A DNA stretch of 53,779 nt, taken from the NCBI GenBank assembly GCA_002212985.1, contig NBMY01000064.1, positions 1 through 53,779 of the forward strand. The letters are read 5' to 3'. Below, in pieces: positions 27,197-35,371 of this stretch (positions are counted from its first letter, which is position 1; each line of letters starts with the position of its first letter). The stretch comes from Sphingobacteriales bacterium TSM_CSS (GTDB lineage Bacteria; Bacteroidota; Bacteroidia; Chitinophagales; UBA2359). Under the pieces are notes generated by a model. That model was given only the letters and a program-made list of their open reading frames with translations. It made no database searches and was not told the origin of the DNA. A program made the position numbers and the translations under genes.

Positions 27197-29032
27197 CTAC
27201 TGCCTTATACTGCTAACACCAATGGCGCCAATGTTGGGTCGCAGCAGGTTAAAATCAACAATGCTTACCGTTCCGCTCAGGTTGCAGTCGGCATCTCGGT
27301 AAGGGCTGGTTCCCAACAGTTGCGAAGCATAAGTATTAATATCGGAAAACGAAATAATGCCGTCGGCATTTAAATCGCCTGCGCGCAGGGCGTAGGCGCC
27401 GCCAATATTTACCAACTGTGTGGCGGCTTGTTCTGCCATAGCGGCGTTGGTAAAGTTTACCGGCGCTGCATTGGGCAATAGTACGGCGTTGGCGGTAATG
27501 GCGCCTAAGTGGTTTCGGTGTTTTACCGCTAAGTGGTAGTTGGTATTGGCGGTTATATAGAAAAAGTTAACCCCGTTGGTAGTGCCGTTTACATCAACTA
27601 TGGCTCCATTGCTGAGCAAAAAGGCGGCTTTGCGCTCGGCAACAAGGTTTTTATCGGCTGCGTCGCGCACTTCCAGCAGCACCCAATCAACAGTATTGGC
27701 GGGTATGGCGGCAGCATTGGCTACACTTTCGGTGCCAAAATAATTCCAGGGCGGGCGGTTAAAAGGTTGGGTAAGCGGCAATTGCTGGTTGTTGGTAAGG
27801 TTGGTGGTCATGGCGCTGCCGGTATAAGCACCTTCCAGTATGGCCGATGCCTGTACTACTACCGGTGTGTTGTTGTTTACCGTAATACTTGCCGTGTAGT
27901 TGCTTTTATCGGCAGCGCCCGATATGAGCAGCCAGTAAGTGCCGGCCGGCAGGCAAGTGGTGAAGGGGGTTGATAGGTAATTATTTCCTAAAGTATTGAG
28001 GCAGTCTTCGGCAAGTACATCGGCGCTATCTACCAACAAGCCGGGGTAAGTGCCGGTTACGTTGCCCATAGCATCGTAGGTAACAATATCGGGGCAAGAC
28101 AGGTTACCGAGCAGGCTAACATTTACATCGCCGGTACCACCCCAGTTGAGCAGGCGTATTTCAAATTGGTTGCAGGCATAGGGTGCGGTAATCTGGTAGT
28201 AGGCGGTGGTGCTGTTAAAAGTTGCCGCATTGGTACTGCATGGGGTGTTGGCGGGGTTAAAGTAACCACTGTTTTGTGCCGAATTGCAGAGGCAGCCGCT
28301 AATGTTTTGGGTTTGGGTAATACCGGTATTGGTGAAAGTTACGGTGTTGGGGTCGCCGCATGAAAACCCGGGCTGATAGGTAGAAACCTCAAAGCACACA
28401 ATGCCCGGCACGTTGTTAAAGGTTTCAATTTGCATCCAAAGCTGCGAACTGTTGACCGTGGCATTGGTGGCGCCCGCCGAACTTATGATAAGATCTCTTA
28501 TTTGGGCATTGGTGGGTACGGTTCCGGCGCCTAAAACCAACTGTGCATCGTAGCTGGGATCAGTGTTGTCGGTGCAGGTAATATTATCGGCCAAAAAGCC
28601 ATCTGTGCAGTTAATAGAAAGCGGTAAGGGTATAAAGCCAAACGAAACGCTTCCCTGCACGTCTAAATGCAGCGCTACGGTGGGGTTGTTGTTGGGGTAG
28701 CCGGGGTAGCTTTTCCAGCCAAATACCAGCGAGCCATCGTAACCGGGTATATTGGCGTAGGGGTTTAGCATACTTAACCAAATATCGTTGGTAAGTGTGC
28801 CTGAGCCGCAAGAGGGTATGGGCGAGGTGCTGCCGGTTGCGGTGGTCATGTCTATACACACTTTTTTGCATTGGTTAACGGCATTAACAAGGTTGTAAGA
28901 CGTATTGCAGGCATCGGGGGTGGGGGCATTTTGCTGCGTATAATCGGCACATTGGGCCAGCAGTATATGGCTTGCAAAGTAACAGAAGCAGGTGGTTGCA
29001 ATGCGCATAAGGTGTTTGGCGTGGTTGTACAT
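27197..29032 (-). CDS. Secreted Cys-rich protein with dockerin-like C-terminal module
   Basis: A 611-aa exported protein. I chose the ATG at 29032, which gives a signal peptide ending in HILLAQ; ATGs at 29038 and 29008 are alternatives. Residues 28-390 are rich in Cys, Asn, Thr and Gly and carry no domain I recognise. They may form beta-sandwich modules (DIWLSMLNPY; TCLPAGTYWLLISG, the latter like pre-peptidase C-terminal or carbohydrate-binding folds). Residues about 396-545 match the 1629-aa protein at 11774-16663: LEGAYTGS.MTTNL, PFNRPPWNY, ANTVDWVLLEVRDA, VKHRNHLGAI. The end (551-608) holds two dockerin-like calcium loops, GDLNADGIISFSDI and ADCNLSGTVSIVDF. It lacks a recognisable T9SS type-A or type-B signal. 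The binding partner is unknown. Confidence 0.82.
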   Translation of the reverse strand: MYNHAKHLMRIATTCFCYFASHILLAQCADYTQQNAPTPDACNTSYNLVNAVNQCKKVCIDMTTATGSTSPIPSCGSGTLTNDIWLSMLNPYANIPGYDGSLVFGWKSYPGYPNNNPTVALHLDVQGSVSFGFIPLPLSINCTDGFLADNITCTDNTDPSYDAQLVLGAGTVPTNAQIRDLIISSAGATNATVNSSQLWMQIETFNNVPGIVCFEVSTYQPGFSCGDPNTVTFTNTGITQTQNISGCLCNSAQNSGYFNPANTPCSTNAATFNSTTAYYQITAPYACNQFEIRLLNWGGTGDVNVSLLGNLSCPDIVTYDAMGNVTGTYPGLLVDSADVLAEDCLNTLGNNYLSTPFTTCLPAGTYWLLISGAADKSNYTASITVNNNTPVVVQASAILEGAYTGSAMTTNLTNNQQLPLTQPFNRPPWNYFGTESVANAAAIPANTVDWVLLEVRDAADKNLVAERKAAFLLSNGAIVDVNGTTNGVNFFYITANTNYHLAVKHRNHLGAITANAVLLPNAAPVNFTNAAMAEQAATQLVNIGGAYALRAGDLNADGIISFSDINTYASQLLGTSPYRDADCNLSGTVSIVDFNLLRPNIGAIGVSSIRQ

Positions 29033-29259
29033 AAGCATAAAAAGCAGGTATAAATTGAATTGGGTGAGATTTTTGCGCAAGTTACGGCTTTTTTTCTGTC
29101 CCCAAATTGTTTACCCGCACACACATAAAATTATTGCGCAGTTCTGAAAATTGAGTGTTTAACCGGCATGGCAGTTACATGAGGCCGCTAAAAACATATC
29201 CGGAATTTTGTAAACGACCTAATGCTGTTTCCCCTATAGAGGAGGTATGGGGCAAGCAA

Positions 29260-31563
29260 CTACCCTTTTGTGGTTGTTTGTGCAATGAGGCGGTGTTTTT
29301 GCTGCGGGTTGTCATAGGCAAGGTGCAGGCGGTTATAGAGTTTCATAAACCTGGCAGCAACAGCTATAATATCTTTGGTTTCGAGCAGTATGTTAAAAAA
29401 CAGGTGGCTGTTGGTAGCGTTGTATTGATGTTGTTTAATGCCGTTTATTTGCAAAGCCAGCATATTTTCAAGGTTTTCAAAGAGAGCCTGCTTTTGTTGC
29501 AACACTTGCTGCAAGGTATTGAAATTATAATTTTTAAAGCCCTCAATAATTAGCAGCAGGTAATTATTGAGCAATTCTTGCAAATATTCTAATTGTTGTA
29601 TTTGCTGCGCCTGTAGTGGGGTGTGCATGTTTTCTACATGTTCTCTGCAAGATTTAATGATGTGCATAATTGACTGCGAAATGTCTTGTTCCAAATCATA
29701 CACCAATAAAAAAACGCTTCCTGCTTCGGCATCTTCTTCTTCAATTCGTTGCAAGGCGTGCAGTAATTTAACTTTAAACTCTTTATTTTGCTGTTTGAGC
29801 GTTTTAACAATTTTTTTTGTTTTCTTTAGCTGTGTTTCCGATTCGGTTTTGAGGCCTTCCAGCGCCAGTTGATAAGCTTGCTTTACCGTTGCCAGGGTAT
29901 TGGCAATGCTAAGGGCAGTGTCGCGGGCCAATTCTTTATCCTTAAGGCTGTTGTTGTTGGCAAGCAACTGTTGAATGCGCTCATTTTCTGTTTCGCGGGT
30001 TTGGTGGTGCAAAAAGCTGCCGGCAATTAACCCTGCTGCCAGCAAAATAAGGGCGGCCAAAGCCCAGCCACCCAACTGATAAATGAGAACTGCAAAAATT
30101 GCCGATACCGAAAATGCTATTAGAGCAGTGGCAAACCAGCCGCCAATTACATGCAAAACGCCCGAAACGCGGTAAACGGCGCTGTCGCGGCCCCAGGCGC
30201 CGTCTGCCAGTGAAGAGGCCATGGCTACAATAAAGGTAACATAAGTAGTAGAGAGCGGCAATTTGTATGAAGTGCCTAAAGCGATAAGCGCACTTGCTAC
30301 GGTAAGGTTAACCGATGCCCTTACCAGATCAAAGGCGGGTGCATTGATGCCATTGTTTGCAGTTTGCGCGTCAGATTGAGGAGGAGTAAAACGGGCTTCG
30401 GCTTTGTTAAACCAACTTGCCGGAATAAGTTGCTTTGCCCGTACACCGGTAAACCAGCTCAACCGAACCAACATTCGGGCAAGAATATTAGGCTCAAATT
30501 TTTCAATTCCTTCTTCCTGCCGGCCAAGGCTTACCTCTGTATTGGTAACCGTGCGCGCCTTGCGCGAAAACCATAGGGTAAACGTCATAACTAAGCCGGC
30601 AAGGGTTAAAAAAATGGTATTGGGTTTTACCGCCCCGCTCAGTACCTGCATATTGTAAACATTGGCATCAGCGCCCGATGCCAACCATGAACGCCAGGCT
30701 TCGTATCCTGCCATCGGCACGCCTATAAAATTTACCAAATCGTTTCCGGCAAAAGCCATGGCCAAAGAAAATGTGCCAAACAATACCACTACACGCAGCA
30801 CATTAATGGCAAACAAGTGCATAACCGTCAGCAACAACACCCATCCAGCAAATGAACAACCTATTAACAACCCGGCATTGGAATTTACCAACACAGCAAA
30901 ATCGGCAGAAATAAAGGCCGCCCCTTTAATGCCTTTAATAAACAAAAAATAGGTCATTACCGATAACGCGGCACCCGACCAGATAATGGCGGCAGCAGGT
31001 AGTTTATATTTAAAGTTAAAGGTAAACAGCAGGCGCGAAAAATACTGAACCACCGCACCAAAAACAAACGCAAACAACACCGACAAAAAAATGCCCGATA
31101 CAATGGACGTTACATTAGAAGCATTAATGTAGTTGGCAAGCAAGGCAAGAGAGTGCCCGTTTTGTATAATCTTTACCAATCCTATTGCTACCGAAGCGCC
31201 CAACAATTCAAATACCAGCGAAACAGTAGTGGAGGTAGGCAACCCAAATGTGTTAAATACATCAAGCAATACTATATCGGTAAGCATTACCGCAACAAAA
31301 ATTATCATTACCTCGGCAAAAACAAAAAACGAAGGGTTAAATATACCCTTTCGTGCCACCTCCATCATGCCGCCCGAAAAAGCAGCGCCCGCAAAAATGC
31401 CAATACTTGCTACCCACATAATTACCTTGCGCGGCGCCGCTTTTGAACCTATGGCAGAATTTAAAAAATTCACCGCATCGTTGCTTACGCCTACTATCAA
31501 ATCGCCAATGGCAAAAAGCAGCAATAAAACTACAATCAATAAATAGTAATCGGGCATTGGCAT
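29260..31563 (-). CDS. PiT-family inorganic phosphate transporter with PhoU-like helical tail
   Basis: Low-affinity phosphate/cation symporter of the PiT (PHO4) family in the inner membrane. The 767-aa protein has about eleven hydrophobic segments over residues 1-530. Both inverted PiT signature repeats are present: GVSNDAVNFLNSAIGS near the N-terminus, and AGNDLVNFIGVPMAG in the middle. The TFGLPTSTTVSLVFE and SYKLPLSTTYVTF segments are also characteristic. The last 230 residues are soluble and helical, rich in Gln, Leu and Glu (KTKKIVKTLKQQNKE), similar in character to the PhoU/DUF47 partner proteins usually encoded next to pit genes. Here the partner appears fused, and no separate phoU is adjacent. 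Starts at 31563 or 31557 (MPMPDYY) are equally good. Confidence 0.92.
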   Translation of the reverse strand: MPMPDYYLLIVVLLLLFAIGDLIVGVSNDAVNFLNSAIGSKAAPRKVIMWVASIGIFAGAAFSGGMMEVARKGIFNPSFFVFAEVMIIFVAVMLTDIVLLDVFNTFGLPTSTTVSLVFELLGASVAIGLVKIIQNGHSLALLANYINASNVTSIVSGIFLSVLFAFVFGAVVQYFSRLLFTFNFKYKLPAAAIIWSGAALSVMTYFLFIKGIKGAAFISADFAVLVNSNAGLLIGCSFAGWVLLLTVMHLFAINVLRVVVLFGTFSLAMAFAGNDLVNFIGVPMAGYEAWRSWLASGADANVYNMQVLSGAVKPNTIFLTLAGLVMTFTLWFSRKARTVTNTEVSLGRQEEGIEKFEPNILARMLVRLSWFTGVRAKQLIPASWFNKAEARFTPPQSDAQTANNGINAPAFDLVRASVNLTVASALIALGTSYKLPLSTTYVTFIVAMASSLADGAWGRDSAVYRVSGVLHVIGGWFATALIAFSVSAIFAVLIYQLGGWALAALILLAAGLIAGSFLHHQTRETENERIQQLLANNNSLKDKELARDTALSIANTLATVKQAYQLALEGLKTESETQLKKTKKIVKTLKQQNKEFKVKLLHALQRIEEEDAEAGSVFLLVYDLEQDISQSIMHIIKSCREHVENMHTPLQAQQIQQLEYLQELLNNYLLLIIEGFKNYNFNTLQQVLQQKQALFENLENMLALQINGIKQHQYNATNSHLFFNILLETKDIIAVAARFMKLYNRLHLAYDNPQQKHRLIAQTTTKG

Positions 31564-31768
31564 TATATTAGGCTGCCAAGTTAGCCTGTGTTTGTGATTT
31601 TTATGTTAAACTATGGTTAAGTTTTAAATAGCATTAAAATAAACGGCTCAATTTTCAATTTTTTTTGAAAGAACAGGGCATTGTCCGAAAAAATGACCTT
31701 ATAAAACAAACAATTTGTACCTTTAACCCTTGTAACAAACAGGCAAGGCAATTATTACCCCACCTCTT

Positions 31769-32749
31769 ATGGCAGCAGGCATTACGCTCAACGATATACA
31801 AAAAACAATAGAACCCCAGATACAACTGTTTGAAAGCAAGTTCAAAGAATCGGTGCGCAGCAAAGTACCCCTGCTCGACCGCATTATGTACTACATTGTG
31901 CAGCGAAAAGGCAAGCAAATGCGCCCTATGTTTGTATTTTTTTCGGCAAAACTCATGGGCAATATTACCGAAACAACTTACCGCGGCGCCGCTCTTATAG
32001 AACTGCTGCACACAGCCACCCTTATACACGATGATGTGGTGGACGACGCCTATGAACGCAGGGGTTTTTTCTCGGTAAACGCTCTTTGGAAAAATAAGGT
32101 GGCCGTATTGGTAGGCGATTATCTGCTCTCTAAAGGGTTGCTGCTGGCAATTGACAATCAGGATTTTACCCTGCTTCAGGTGGTATCTAAAGCCGTAAAA
32201 GATATGAGCGAAGGCGAACTGCTGCAAATGGAACGAAGCCGAAGCCTAAACCTCGACGAACCGGTTTATTTCGATATTATCCGAAAAAAAACAGCATCGC
32301 TCATTGCCTCGGCCTGTGCCGTGGGTTTTGCTTCATCGGTAAATGATGCTAAATGGCAGCAAATGGTGTGGGATATTGGCGAAAAAATAGGTATCGCCTT
32401 CCAAATCAGAGACGACCTGTTTGACTTTGGCGCCGAAGATGCCGGTAAACCCAAAGGCATTGATATTAAAGAAAAAAAACTTACCCTGCCGGTTATTTAC
32501 GCCATTAACAACGCCTCTGCCGCCGACCGCCGCTGGCTCATTTACACCATTAAAAACCAGCACAACAACAAACAAAAAGTAGCCGAAGTAATAGATTTTG
32601 TCTGGAACAGCGGCGGCATTCAATATGCACAGGAAGCCATGCACCGTTACCGCAAAGAGGCGTTGGCTTTACTGGCACAGTTTCCGCAAGGTGAGGGCAG
32701 AACCGGGTTGGAACAACTGATATGGTTTACCATAGAACGCAAAAAATAA
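31769..32749 (+). CDS. Trans-isoprenyl (polyprenyl) diphosphate synthase
   Basis: A 326-aa all-helical enzyme that condenses isopentenyl diphosphate onto allylic diphosphates to make polyprenyl diphosphate. In Bacteroidota this is typically the menaquinone side chain. Motifs are complete: GKQMRP (48-53), the first Asp-rich motif LIHDDVVDDAYERRG (Asp88, 89, 92), GDYLLSKG, KTASLI, and the second motif FQIRDDLFDF (Asp215, 216, 219). Small residues five and four positions before the first motif (Thr-Ala) favour a long-chain product. It starts at the ATG at 31769, has its own 205-base upstream region, and converges on the TonB receptor gene 27 bases away. The chain length made cannot be read from sequence. 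Confidence 0.94.
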   Translation: MAAGITLNDIQKTIEPQIQLFESKFKESVRSKVPLLDRIMYYIVQRKGKQMRPMFVFFSAKLMGNITETTYRGAALIELLHTATLIHDDVVDDAYERRGFFSVNALWKNKVAVLVGDYLLSKGLLLAIDNQDFTLLQVVSKAVKDMSEGELLQMERSRSLNLDEPVYFDIIRKKTASLIASACAVGFASSVNDAKWQQMVWDIGEKIGIAFQIRDDLFDFGAEDAGKPKGIDIKEKKLTLPVIYAINNASAADRRWLIYTIKNQHNNKQKVAEVIDFVWNSGGIQYAQEAMHRYRKEALALLAQFPQGEGRTGLEQLIWFTIERKK

Positions 32750-32776
32750 CCTTTTACCGTATTTAGCCGCCAACAC

Positions 32777-35119
32777 CTACCATGTTACCCCAATGCTAAC
32801 CCCGCCGTAGTAATTTATACCGGGCGAAGGGTTAAAATAGCGTTTGCCGGGGGCATTGAGATTATGAAACGAACTGTACTGGGCATTTAACATATTGTTT
32901 ATTCCGAAAAATACTTCGGTTTGCCAGTGTTTGACAAAGGTGCGTTTAATGCCTGTACGCATATTGAGCAGGTGGTATGCCGGTGCAAAATCGGTATTGG
33001 CGTTGTTAAGGGGCATTTTGGCGTAGTAATAGTGGGCGGCATTCAGGTACAGGCCGGCTTGCAGGGTCATTGTTGCCCCTGCCGAAAAAGTATGTTTGGG
33101 TACGCCGGGTATTTGGTTGTTTTTGTATTGGTCGGGCGCATCGGGGGTGTATTGCTCAAAGGTAAATTGTTGCAGCGCATAAGCAGCCCAAAGGTTAAGT
33201 TGTTGCAATACGGTTGAGTGGTTGTTTACCAACTGTGCATACAATGCCGTTTCTATACCGCTGTGGAGGGTTTTACCGGCGTTGTAGTAAACGGCGGGCT
33301 GCCCTTGGGCCAAAATTTCGTTGTCTAACAGCAGGCGGTAGGCGCTTACATCGGCGCTTAGGCGGCCATTTGGAGTGCTGCCGCGCAGGCCAATTTCGTA
33401 ATTGGTGCCATTTTCGGCGGTCAGGTCAGTATTTACCTTGCCATCGGGTAAAATAATTTCTTCAACGGCGGGCGGTGCAAATCCCCTGCTTACCGAGGCA
33501 TAGGCCGACAAGTTAGCCGTAAACATTTTGGTAAGCCCCACACGCGGCGAAAATACCGGTTTCAGGTTTTTATTGGCCGAAAAATTAACCGAATCGGGTC
33601 TTGTTGCCAGCAGTTGGTCTATGCGGTAGAGGTTCAGGTTATAGCTTCCGCCCAAATCGAGGAAAAATTGTGCGGGCAGTTGCAAGTTTACCTGTCCAAA
33701 CACCGTTACCTGCGATTGAAACAACTCATTATCTTCGGTTATATTACCCGGTATGCCTTGCAGATTCTGGTAGTTTTTTGAAGCCAGAAAACTGTGCAGC
33801 CATTCGGCGCCGGCGCTAAAACGGGCGTTCAGATAGTTGTTTTGCGGGGTGTGGTAGTTGGTTTGTGTTCTAAGGTTAAAACCGCTTCCGCTTTCGCGCT
33901 TAAAGCCGCTGTTAAAATTGTTGGTACCAAAAGGGTTGTCTTTTACCTCGTAAAAAGCCGTTGCCGATGAAACATTGCTCCACCGGCTGTTGGCGCGGTA
34001 GTGCTGCGATACCCCGGTTATGAGCCGTTGTTTGTCAACATGGGCGTTGAGTTCTTTGGCAATTCCGCCGTATTGCCGGGGGTTAAGGGCTGTGGCGGCA
34101 CTGTCTATATTGCCGGCAATGTCAAAGCGCACATCGGCATACAGCGCCATAAGGGTAATGGTGCGTTTGTCATCGGGGAAAAAACGGGCTATAGCATTTA
34201 TGCCGTCAAAGCGGTGTGTTTCGTGCTGCCGGTAGCCGTTCCAGTTGCGGCGGGTATAGGCGGCGCTAAGGGTTGCCGTGTTGCTGCCTGTGTGCAGGGT
34301 GGCGTTGTACTGTTGCAGTTCGTAGCTGCCCCAAAGGGCATTGGTTTGCAGGGTGGTTTGCATAGGTGGCGCTGCGGCGGTGGTAAACAGCAGTACGCCG
34401 CCGGTACCGGCTCCGTACAGGCTGCCGGCCGGTCCTTTTACCACTTCTAAATTGCCCAGCAAAGATAGGTCGAGGTTGTTTATCGGGTTTTCGCCGCCGG
34501 CGTCGGTAATGGGCATGTCGTTCAGGTACATTTTAATGTTGCGCATACCAAAAGGTGAGCGCAACAGGCTGCCTCTAATGGAAATGCGGTAGCTGCCCAT
34601 AGAGCGCTGCTCCATTTTAACACCCGGTATGCGGTTAATGGCCGGTATGGCAGATATATTGTCGTATTGTTGCAGGTCGGTGGCTTTCAATTGGGCAATG
34701 GCGGCCGGTGTTTGCAGCAGTTTATGCCCGTTATAGGCACTTACGGTTATGGTTGCTAATTGTTCGGTAGCCGGGTTGAGCAACAGCCGAAGCGGGCGGC
34801 CGTTGGCCGGAATGGCTGTTTCCTGTTTTTGAAACCCGATGAAAGAAACCAATAGCCGTTGGTTGGGCGGTTGCGCCGCCAGGGTAAACTGCCCCGATGT
34901 ATCTGTAACCGTTCCGGCGCCCGATGGCAATACCGTAACCGTTGCTCCGGGCAGGGGTTCAAGGGTTTGGGCATTGAACACCAACCCTGTAATGGGGTTT
35001 TGTGCCTGTAGCCCGAAAAAACAGCCAAATAGCAGCGCCCCAACAGGCGCAATATACCGGCAACTGCGTTGAACAGAGGTAAAAGAGGCAAAAAACAGGG
35101 TGTGTAAAAGTGTAAACAT
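32777..35119 (-). CDS. TonB-dependent outer membrane receptor
   Basis: A 780-aa outer-membrane active transporter. After the N-terminal signal region (ending near GLQAQ) comes a carboxypeptidase-regulatory-like beta-sandwich (about residues 42-125: ITGLVFNAQTLEPLPGATV, then LLVSFIGFQKQE), typical of Bacteroidota receptors. The plug domain spans about 140-250 (INRIPGVKMEQRSMGSYRISIRG, quoted here as IPGVKMEQRSMGSYRI; GNLEVVKGPAGSLYGAG). The remainder is a 22-stranded barrel ending in an aromatic C-terminus (YYGGVSIGVTW). The barrel motif TNYEIGLRGSTPNGRLSADVS suggests a FecA/siderophore-type receptor, but no SusD partner or siderophore gene lies nearby, so the substrate is unknown. It starts at the ATG at 35119. 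Confidence 0.94.
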   Translation of the reverse strand: MFTLLHTLFFASFTSVQRSCRYIAPVGALLFGCFFGLQAQNPITGLVFNAQTLEPLPGATVTVLPSGAGTVTDTSGQFTLAAQPPNQRLLVSFIGFQKQETAIPANGRPLRLLLNPATEQLATITVSAYNGHKLLQTPAAIAQLKATDLQQYDNISAIPAINRIPGVKMEQRSMGSYRISIRGSLLRSPFGMRNIKMYLNDMPITDAGGENPINNLDLSLLGNLEVVKGPAGSLYGAGTGGVLLFTTAAAPPMQTTLQTNALWGSYELQQYNATLHTGSNTATLSAAYTRRNWNGYRQHETHRFDGINAIARFFPDDKRTITLMALYADVRFDIAGNIDSAATALNPRQYGGIAKELNAHVDKQRLITGVSQHYRANSRWSNVSSATAFYEVKDNPFGTNNFNSGFKRESGSGFNLRTQTNYHTPQNNYLNARFSAGAEWLHSFLASKNYQNLQGIPGNITEDNELFQSQVTVFGQVNLQLPAQFFLDLGGSYNLNLYRIDQLLATRPDSVNFSANKNLKPVFSPRVGLTKMFTANLSAYASVSRGFAPPAVEEIILPDGKVNTDLTAENGTNYEIGLRGSTPNGRLSADVSAYRLLLDNEILAQGQPAVYYNAGKTLHSGIETALYAQLVNNHSTVLQQLNLWAAYALQQFTFEQYTPDAPDQYKNNQIPGVPKHTFSAGATMTLQAGLYLNAAHYYYAKMPLNNANTDFAPAYHLLNMRTGIKRTFVKHWQTEVFFGINNMLNAQYSSFHNLNAPGKRYFNPSPGINYYGGVSIGVTW

Positions 35120-35371
35120 AAGGCGTGCAAGATAATAAGAAATTCTTGCAGGGTAAAGATTTTGTGTTTTTGAATGGTATGCCTTTTTTGCCGGTTATAA
35201 GTGTGTGTGTATGCAGGCAACGGCAAGGTTACAAGACAATACTTTGAATTTTTTACACAACTTGAAAGGAGGCGCAGCCTTGCAAAAGCATGTAATTTTT
35301 GAAAATGAGGGTAAACTTCGCGTTGCACTTTTTTTGGTAAAATGCCCGGATTTTTTGGTGAAAACGGCGGC

